NCBI GenBank assembly: GCA_023394415.1
Contig: JAEXAR010000033.1
Coordinates: forward strand, 1 to 64,000
Direction of reading: 5' to 3'
Length of the DNA: 64,000 bases
Origin: Bacteroidota bacterium
Lineage (GTDB): Bacteria > Bacteroidota > Bacteroidia > Flavobacteriales > Weeksellaceae
Shown here: one piece after another, positions 59,426-64,000 of the stretch
How positions within the stretch are numbered: position 1 is the stretch's first letter
How the letters are laid out: each line of letters opens with the position of its first letter
Notes under the pieces: model-generated
Told to the model about the DNA's origin: nothing
The model's database searches: none
What the model saw: the letters and a program-made list of their open reading frames with translations, nothing else
Made by a program: the position numbers and the translations under genes

Positions 59426-59950
59426 TTATTTTAACCAATTGTCTTTACTAATCCAGTATTCTACATTGTTTCGGTTGGGTTCGCCGTGATAAGCCACTAC
59501 TATTTCACCTTTCAGCTCTGCGCCTAATCTTTCCATTGCCTTACGTGAACGCCAATTTTCGGCGCCAACGTGAAATTTTACCAAATCGACATATTGAAAA
59601 ATATAATCGAGCATAAGTTTTTTAACTTTCGGATTGAGTTTTGAACCCCAGAATTGTCGCGCATAAAAAGTGTAGCCAATAAAAATGGAACTTTCATCTT
59701 CGTCATAACTGTAATAGCGTGAACTTCCGGCAAGTTCTCCACTCTCTTTATCCATAATTAGGAAAGCACCACCACTTGCCATGGCACCTTCAAAGAAATT
59801 ACGGAACACTTCTCTTTCATAACGGTTTTTATTGGGATGCATTTCCCAAACCAAAGGATCCGAAGCTACTTTATAAAGCCTCTCAAAATCAGACTCTTGA
59901 AGAGGTTGAAGGACAACATTTTCATTTTCTAAAGTAAGTTGAATATTCAT
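59426..59950 (-). CDS. GNAT-family N-acetyltransferase (RimJ-like)
   Basis: The protein has 174 residues from ATG 59950 (MNIQLTLENENVVLQPL). The longer frame begins in a repeat (TTGTCGGTT words, 59951-59985). It is of the RimJ/RimL type: LQPLQESDFERLYKVASDPLVWEMHP near the start, SSRYYSYDEDESSIFIGYTFYARQFWGSKLNPKVKKLM for the acetyl-CoA core (~80-120), and VGAENWRSRKAMERLGAEL near 140. It may acetylate protein N-termini or amino sugars. Confidence 0.82.
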   Translation of the reverse strand: MNIQLTLENENVVLQPLQESDFERLYKVASDPLVWEMHPNKNRYEREVFRNFFEGAMASGGAFLIMDKESGELAGSSRYYSYDEDESSIFIGYTFYARQFWGSKLNPKVKKLMLDYIFQYVDLVKFHVGAENWRSRKAMERLGAELKGEIVVAYHGEPNRNNVEYWISKDNWLK

Positions 59951-60125
59951 TTGGTTGTCGGTTATTTGTTGTCGGTTGATAGTTTTTCCTTTTGTGAAAA
60001 TCAAAGATAATAAAGTTTAAAGTGAAAATTTGGAAATTGAAATGTCGATTTTAACATCATAATATAAACTAACAAACCCAAAGCTAATAACTGATAACCA
60101 ATAAACAATAATCTGTAGCTATCAA

Positions 60126-61169
60126 CTAAAACAAAATCGCCTTTTCCAGCTCCAACAATTTCTGTTTGCGCCAAATACCTCCGCCATAACCGGTGAGTTT
60201 GCCATCGCTTCCGATTACTCTGTGACAAGGAATGATGATGGAAATTTTATTCAAACCATTAGCATTCGCAACAGCACGCACTGCTTTTGGATTTCCCAAA
60301 ACATTAGCTTGCTCCTGATAACTTCTCGTACTTCCGTAAGGGATTTTCCGCAGAACTTCCCATACATTTTTCTGAAACTCCGTACCTACAGGTGAAAGCG
60401 GAACGGTAAAATCTTTTAACTGACCTTCAAAATACTCTGAAAGTTCTAGTTCCAAAGTTTTAAAATGTGGATTTTCTCCCTGAATGATGTTGGCGTTGAA
60501 ATGCTTTGAAATTTCCTTCAGTTCAGTTGGAAGAGCTTTCCTGTCGCTAAATTCAAGCATACAAATGCCGTTTTCATCAGCGCAGGCAATCATTGTTCCC
60601 AGAGGTGTCTCAATGCGTTTTAAATCTATAACTTTTTCATGTTTTGAATGCCTTGGGGAAACACCAAAAATATTCTTAAAACTTTCATTAAAACCGCTTA
60701 AACTCTCATAACCAGATTCGAAAGCGGCATCCGTTACATTTTCTCCGGAATTGAGTTTTTTAAAAGCCGAATTAAGTTTGAACATCCTTTGAAAGGCATG
60801 AAAAGTAATGCCATGATGCTTCAGAAACCAACGACGAACGGTTGCAGGTTCCAAACCTCTCTTTACCAAATCATAATCTTTAAATTTCAAAGCGGGATTT
60901 TCGGACAATTCATTCAACAATTTTTGAATTTGTAATGGCGTTTTATCCGGATTTTCCAAAGGTTTACAAACTTTACAAGGACGATAGCCTTTAAGAATGG
61001 CATCTTTGGTATTGCTAAAAAACTCTACATTTTCAAATTTTGGTTTTCTTGCCGTACAGGTTGGTCTACAAAAAATTCCGGTGGTTTTAACGCCCATCCA
61101 AAAAACGCCTTCAAAATCGTGGTTTTTGTCGCAGGAAGCTTGATACATTATTTGGGGAGAAAGATTCAT
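60126..61169 (-). CDS. ada: Ada: DNA-repair methyltransferase and AraC-type activator
   Basis: The protein has 347 residues from ATG 61169 (MNLSPQIMYQASC). The N-terminal zinc domain has four Cys (CDKNH, FCRPTC, PCKVC); the first of the FCRPTC pair region takes methyl groups from phosphotriesters. An AraC helix-turn-helix follows at ~85-180 (ATVRRWFLKHHGITFHAFQRMFKLN). The C-terminal MGMT domain holds the active Cys in IIPCHRVIGSDG near 315 and removes methyl from O6-methylguanine. Methylated Ada activates its own gene. A perfect -7 box is at 61198. Confidence 0.93.
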   Translation of the reverse strand: MNLSPQIMYQASCDKNHDFEGVFWMGVKTTGIFCRPTCTARKPKFENVEFFSNTKDAILKGYRPCKVCKPLENPDKTPLQIQKLLNELSENPALKFKDYDLVKRGLEPATVRRWFLKHHGITFHAFQRMFKLNSAFKKLNSGENVTDAAFESGYESLSGFNESFKNIFGVSPRHSKHEKVIDLKRIETPLGTMIACADENGICMLEFSDRKALPTELKEISKHFNANIIQGENPHFKTLELELSEYFEGQLKDFTVPLSPVGTEFQKNVWEVLRKIPYGSTRSYQEQANVLGNPKAVRAVANANGLNKISIIIPCHRVIGSDGKLTGYGGGIWRKQKLLELEKAILF

Positions 61170-61197
61170 TTTAATAAGCAATGGATAATGTGTAATG

Positions 61198-61205
61198 CAA
61201 ATTTA
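61198..61205 (-). promoter_or_regulatory. -7 promoter box (TAAATTTG) of ada
   Basis: A perfect TAnnTTTG match on the minus strand, 29 bases before the ATG at 61169. Confidence 0.5.
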
Positions 61206-61263
61206 ACTTATAAATTATTTTAGTAACAACCGAAAAATGAACAAGCATTTTATTCAAAACATT

Positions 61264-61271
61264 TATATTTG
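61264..61271 (+). promoter_or_regulatory. -7 promoter box (TATATTTG) of the DCC gene
   Basis: A perfect TAnnTTTG match 23 bases before the TTG start at 61294, which supports use of that unusual start. Confidence 0.55.
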
Positions 61272-61293
61272 TTGTTGAAACACCTGTAAAATT

Positions 61294-61683
61294 TTGAAAA
61301 TAATTTTATTTGATGGGATTTGCAATTTATGTAATGCTTCCGTAGATTTCATAATCAGAAATGATAAAAATGATGTGTTCAAATTCGCCTCTCAACAAAG
61401 CGAAATTGGACAAAAATTATTGAGAAAACACCAACTGGAACATCACGAGCTTGGAACGATTGTATTGGTGGATGATGATAAAATTTATCTGAAATCTGAA
61501 GCCATTTTTAGAATTTCATCTAATTTGAAAGGATTACCAAAACTCTTAATGATATTTGGAATTTTACCAAAATCGTTCACCGATTTTGTTTACGAATGGA
61601 TTGCAAAAAACCGCTACCACTGGTTTGGTAAAAAAGAAACCTGTCGTTTGCCAACACCGGAAGAAAGGGCTAAATTTCTATAA
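61294..61683 (+). CDS. DCC-family thiol-disulfide oxidoreductase-like protein (DUF393), TTG start
   Basis: The protein has 129 residues. Translation seems to start at TTG 61294, since KIILFDGICNLCN is the conserved family opening and no ATG precedes it. The DGxCxxC motif (residues 6-11) names the family. The rest includes FASQQSEIGQKLL and a C-terminal DFVYEWIAKNRYHWFGKKETC with a third Cys. The fold is thioredoxin-like; redox function is assumed and substrates are unknown. Confidence 0.83.
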   Translation: MKIILFDGICNLCNASVDFIIRNDKNDVFKFASQQSEIGQKLLRKHQLEHHELGTIVLVDDDKIYLKSEAIFRISSNLKGLPKLLMIFGILPKSFTDFVYEWIAKNRYHWFGKKETCRLPTPEERAKFL

Positions 61684-61705
61684 AAAAAGCGAACCGAAGT
61701 TCGCA
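61682..61705 (-). terminator. Terminator between convergent DCC and DUF2911 genes
   Basis: GCGAAC (61689-61694) pairs with GTTCGC (61699-61704). On the minus strand seven Us follow, directly after the DUF2911 stop codon at 61712. Confidence 0.8.
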
Positions 61706-61711
61706 TAATCA

Positions 61712-62308
61712 TTATTTTTTTGCTGCAGCATCACGCTCCAATTGTCTAATTTCTTTTAGTTTTTCAACAATTTTTGAAACATTTTCAGGGTTTCCGGTCT
61801 TCATTGGCACTACAGCTTTTACATTGTCCCATTTGAAAACCAAATCAATGGCTTGATCATCTACAGGCTGCAAAGAGATTTCAAAAAACTCCTGTCTGTC
61901 AGAAACTTTCTGTACCGGAACCACAACAGAATACAAATCTTTAGTCGCATCATACGCTGTACCCCAACTTGAAGAATCGCTGTTCAGGATTATTTTCCAA
62001 TCCTTTTCGGTTGGCAAAATGTACAAACCATATTTTCCGGCAGGAACGATAACGCCACCAAAGTTTATGCTCTGTCTGAATTCAATTTTTGAAGAAGAAT
62101 TAGCACCAGCTCTCCAAACTTTTCCGTAAGGAACTAGCTCGCCGAAAATTTTTCTGCCTTTCACACCAGGTCTACCATAATCAACCGATATTTTAGACAT
62201 TGAAAACTGTTGTTCAACCGTTGCTCTAGGACTTGCGGCAGGAAGCGTCCATTGTGAATAAGCAAAAACAGAGGCAGATAAAAGTGCAGTAAGAAGTATT
62301 TTTTTCAT
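61712..62308 (-). CDS. DUF2911 secreted protein
   Basis: The protein has 198 residues from ATG 62308, which begins a proper signal peptide (MKKILLTALLSASVFAYSQ). The longer frame adds 38 residues read from a repeat and is rejected. DUF2911 hallmarks are ISVDYGRPGVKGRKIFGELVPYGKVWRAGANSSSKIEF near 40-75 and GGVIVPAGKYGLYILPTEKDW. It is probably a periplasmic beta-sandwich protein of unknown role, common in Bacteroidota. A near-consensus -7 box (TATCTTTA) lies about 20 bases upstream on the minus strand. Confidence 0.85.
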   Translation of the reverse strand: MKKILLTALLSASVFAYSQWTLPAASPRATVEQQFSMSKISVDYGRPGVKGRKIFGELVPYGKVWRAGANSSSKIEFRQSINFGGVIVPAGKYGLYILPTEKDWKIILNSDSSSWGTAYDATKDLYSVVVPVQKVSDRQEFFEISLQPVDDQAIDLVFKWDNVKAVVPMKTGNPENVSKIVEKLKEIRQLERDAAAKK

Positions 62309-62370
62309 ATAATTTCGATTTGGGTTAAAGATACAATTATCTATTTTATTTTTTTGTGTGAAATTAAAAA

Positions 62371-62402
62371 AACCTAACAGATTTTGAAAACCGGTTAGGC
62401 TT
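62371..62402. repeat. CCTAAC...GTTAGG dispersed palindrome
   Basis: AACCTAACAGATTTT faces AAAACCGGTTAGGCTT with two mismatches. This is the classic CCTGACAGGTTTT/AAAACCTGTCAGG style of flavobacterial intergenic palindrome. Confidence 0.55.
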
Positions 62403-62451
62403 GATAATCGTTTTAATAACATATTTCTGAAAATGGACTTAGGGCTAATTA

Positions 62452-62570
62452 TTACATCGCCTGCATTTTAAAACTCATACTTTCCACCACTTTCAAAATG
62501 GCTTCTACTGTATCCATTGAGGTTAAACACGGAACACCATTTTCTACAGACATTCTGCATATCAGGAAGA
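62452..62570 (-). pseudogene. carB: 3' fragment of carB (carbamoyl-phosphate synthase large chain)
   Basis: On the minus strand, 38-39 codons end in TAA at 62452: [28 protein letters not shown] and SMSFKMQAM in sequence. This reads like the C-terminus of flavobacterial CarB, the allosteric MGS-like domain. Upstream of about 62570 the similarity stops, with no start codon and no further carB sequence; the promoter of a WYL regulator follows within 40 bases. The identification is by memory of the family, not a search. Confidence 0.6.
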
Positions 62571-62610
62571 CCTCATTCGTGCTTTTTGTTTAATTGTGAA
62601 AATTTGTTGC

Positions 62611-62618
62611 TATTTTTG
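62611..62618 (+). promoter_or_regulatory. -7 promoter box (TATTTTTG) of the WYL gene
   Basis: A perfect TAnnTTTG match 15 bases before the ATG, with TTTG at 62585-62588 as a possible -33 element (22-base spacing). Confidence 0.55.
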
Positions 62619-62632
62619 AGCAAAACAAGAAA

Positions 62633-63559
62633 ATGTCCATCACCGTTTTTCAAAGGCAAATTTTCATTTTATCATTTATTCAGGAACAAAACAGGAAAAA
62701 TATTTTGCCGACGAGGAAAAAAATAATCGAAAAAGTTGCCGAGAAATTTGATTCAGAGATTTCCGCAAACACGTTGGACAGAGATATTGATTTTATTAAA
62801 AATGAAATCGGCGCAGACTTGAAATTCATACGTGCTAAAGGTTACAGAATTGAAAATCTCTCTGAACTTGACAATTCTTTCATCAATGATTTTTCGAGGA
62901 GTATGGCGCTGATTTTAAGTCAGAATACCGGCGCAGTTCTGCCGGAAACCGTGATTTATGAAAATCGGAATTTTGCAAAGACAGATTTTTTTCAGGAAAT
63001 TCTGAAAGCGTGCGAAAACCATTTTGAATGCACGATTCAGTATTTTAATTATGAAAATCAGCGCCAGAAAGCATACGAAATTCAGCCATACAAACTGAAA
63101 CTGAAAGATTTTCGTTGGTATATTTTGGCAAAGGATAAATCTGATGCTGAAACTGAATTCAAGATTTTTGCGTTGGACAGAATTCTTAATTTTGAATCTT
63201 CGAAAAATCATTTTGCCCCAGAAAATATCGACTTCGAAAAACCGTTCGAAAACGCTTACGGAATGTTTACCAAATATCAGGACAAAAACGGGAATTATTC
63301 TTTGGACGTACCTCAGAAAATCATTCTTGAAATGGATATGCGTGATGGAAATTACATTAAATCAAACCCGATTCATTATTCCCAAAAAATTGTAAAAGAA
63401 ACGGAAGATGGAATTCAGTTTGAACTGTTTGTAATGCCGACTTTAGATTTGATAAAAGAACTGCTTTCCCGAAGTTGGTCCATCAAAATCATCGAACCCG
63501 AATCTTTGAGAAAGCAGTTTTTGGAGTATTGGAAAAACGCTGTGAAACGCAATTCCTGA
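62633..63559 (+). CDS. WYL-domain transcriptional regulator
   Basis: The protein has 308 residues. The N-terminal helix-turn-helix part (~1-70, TRKKIIEKVAEKFDSEISANTLDRDIDFIKNEIGADLKF) binds DNA. The WYL domain is at ~130-215 (CTIQYFNYENQRQKAYEIQPYKLKLKDFRWYILAK and FKIFALDRI), with RWY in place of WYL. A WCX-like extension (MPTLDLIKELLSRSWSIKIIEPESLRKQFLEYW) closes it. WYL proteins sense ligands, often nucleic acids, and many control phage-defence genes. It stops exactly where the convergent AlbA_2 gene stops, with no base between. Confidence 0.88.
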   Translation: MSITVFQRQIFILSFIQEQNRKNILPTRKKIIEKVAEKFDSEISANTLDRDIDFIKNEIGADLKFIRAKGYRIENLSELDNSFINDFSRSMALILSQNTGAVLPETVIYENRNFAKTDFFQEILKACENHFECTIQYFNYENQRQKAYEIQPYKLKLKDFRWYILAKDKSDAETEFKIFALDRILNFESSKNHFAPENIDFEKPFENAYGMFTKYQDKNGNYSLDVPQKIILEMDMRDGNYIKSNPIHYSQKIVKETEDGIQFELFVMPTLDLIKELLSRSWSIKIIEPESLRKQFLEYWKNAVKRNS

Positions 63560-64000
63560 TTATTCGGTACGGTCAAAATCCAGAACGTTTCCGCCAACAT
63601 TTCGGTAATAAAATTCCATACTTTCCTTCTGAATTAGAAAAGCCGGATTTGCTGATCTTGTTACCTTGAAATAATAGAATCTTACTCCGTTGATTTGCTT
63701 CAGGTCGAATTCAATCAGTTTCTCAAAACCTCGAAACATCGTAAAAACCGTACTTTCAAATATTTCCTGGAAGGTATCAAAATCTTCGTTCGGCAAGAAT
63801 CCTGTTGAAGAAAGACTTTCGTCAATTCCCGCCACAATTTCGCCGCCGTCTGTATTCAGAAATGCACAGATACTTTCAAAAATATTCCCAATTTCATTGG
63901 TTTTCCTTACGATTTCCATGCTTGTTTTTTGGTTCGATGCAATTCTTTCAGCAAGTTGGTTCATCCGTTCTTTGCGATAAATCCCCAATTTACTTTTATA
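63560..64000 (-). CDS. AlbA_2/Schlafen-type putative DNA-binding protein, 5' end at or beyond the window edge
   Basis: At least 134 residues run from ATG 63964 (MNQLAERIASNQ), and the frame stays open upstream to the window edge. The AlbA_2 (AAA_4) domain is clear: TSMEIVRKTNEIGNIFESICAFLNTDGGEIVAGIDES, where AFxNTDGGxIVxGI is the family hallmark. RFYYFKVTRSANPAFLIQKESMEFYYRNVG matches its end. Such domains occur in Schlafen-like and defence-associated proteins and may bind or cut nucleic acid. It ends soon after the domain, so it is a short single-domain version. Confidence 0.78.
   Translation of the reverse strand, partial: YKSKLGIYRKERMNQLAERIASNQKTSMEIVRKTNEIGNIFESICAFLNTDGGEIVAGIDESLSSTGFLPNEDFDTFQEIFESTVFTMFRGFEKLIEFDLKQINGVRFYYFKVTRSANPAFLIQKESMEFYYRNVGGNVLDFDRTE

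Noticed and set aside
1..64000. CRISPR array, rRNA operon or prophage module
   Set aside because: No regularly spaced repeats, no rRNA-like conserved stretches and no phage structural genes were seen on either strand.

Overview
The window looks like a chromosome segment of a low-GC member of the Bacteroidota, class Flavobacteriia, most likely a Chryseobacterium-like Weeksellaceae. The evidence is a type IX secretion (T9SS) sorting domain on a secreted peptidase, a bacillithiol-linked YtxJ protein, a short RpoD of the Bacteroidota type, more than a dozen promoter boxes of the form TAnnTTTG, almost no Shine-Dalgarno sequences, and several families of short palindromic dispersed repeats. It is mostly ordinary core genome, with small mobile or decaying pieces between genes.

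Layout. 1-2.6 kb: start of an IS1595-like transposase, a T9SS-exported M28 peptidase, an IS-end-like palindrome and a glycosyltransferase. 2.6-11.5 kb: dapD, an NlpC/P60 lipoprotein, a cold-shock-domain protein, tRNA-Ala, rpoD, a DUF1569-ytxJ-crp operon, pncA and an rluB-like gene. 11.7-24.5 kb: etfBA, SDR, dipeptidase, methyltransferase, mutA without its large subunit, divIC, udk, sanA-like and paaE-like genes, tlpA, and an iron-type ABC permease and ATPase separated by a small inserted ORF. 24.5-31.3 kb: a marR-fadN-fadA-fadE beta-oxidation operon with two decayed four-helix-bundle genes between its members. 31.3-42 kb: small unknowns, an HD hydrolase, a DUF2490 and TonB-receptor pair, uvrA, yheT, tRNA-Arg, an M28 lipoprotein and an aminotransferase. 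42-48.4 kb: a GbsR-regulated RND efflux operon. 48.5-50.1 kb: an antiporter gene broken by three one-base gaps. 50-62.3 kb: acetyltransferases, a secreted amidohydrolase pair, lysine catabolism genes (lat and a P6C-dehydrogenase-like ALDH), ada, a DCC protein and a DUF2911 protein. 62.4-64 kb: a carB 3' fragment followed by a WYL regulator and an AlbA_2 (Schlafen-type) protein. This may be the edge of an accessory, possibly defence, island.

How the genes work together. The strongest regulatory signal is one palindrome, TATTATGCATGCATAATA. It occurs twice in front of marR-fadNAE and once, nearly intact, in front of etfBA 11 kb away. This suggests that the MarR protein co-regulates beta-oxidation and its electron acceptor. 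The RND operon carries a second, different inverted repeat over the promoter of its own regulator. Three short ORF units sit between co-directional operon genes inside imperfect inverted repeats, and they look like passenger cassettes.
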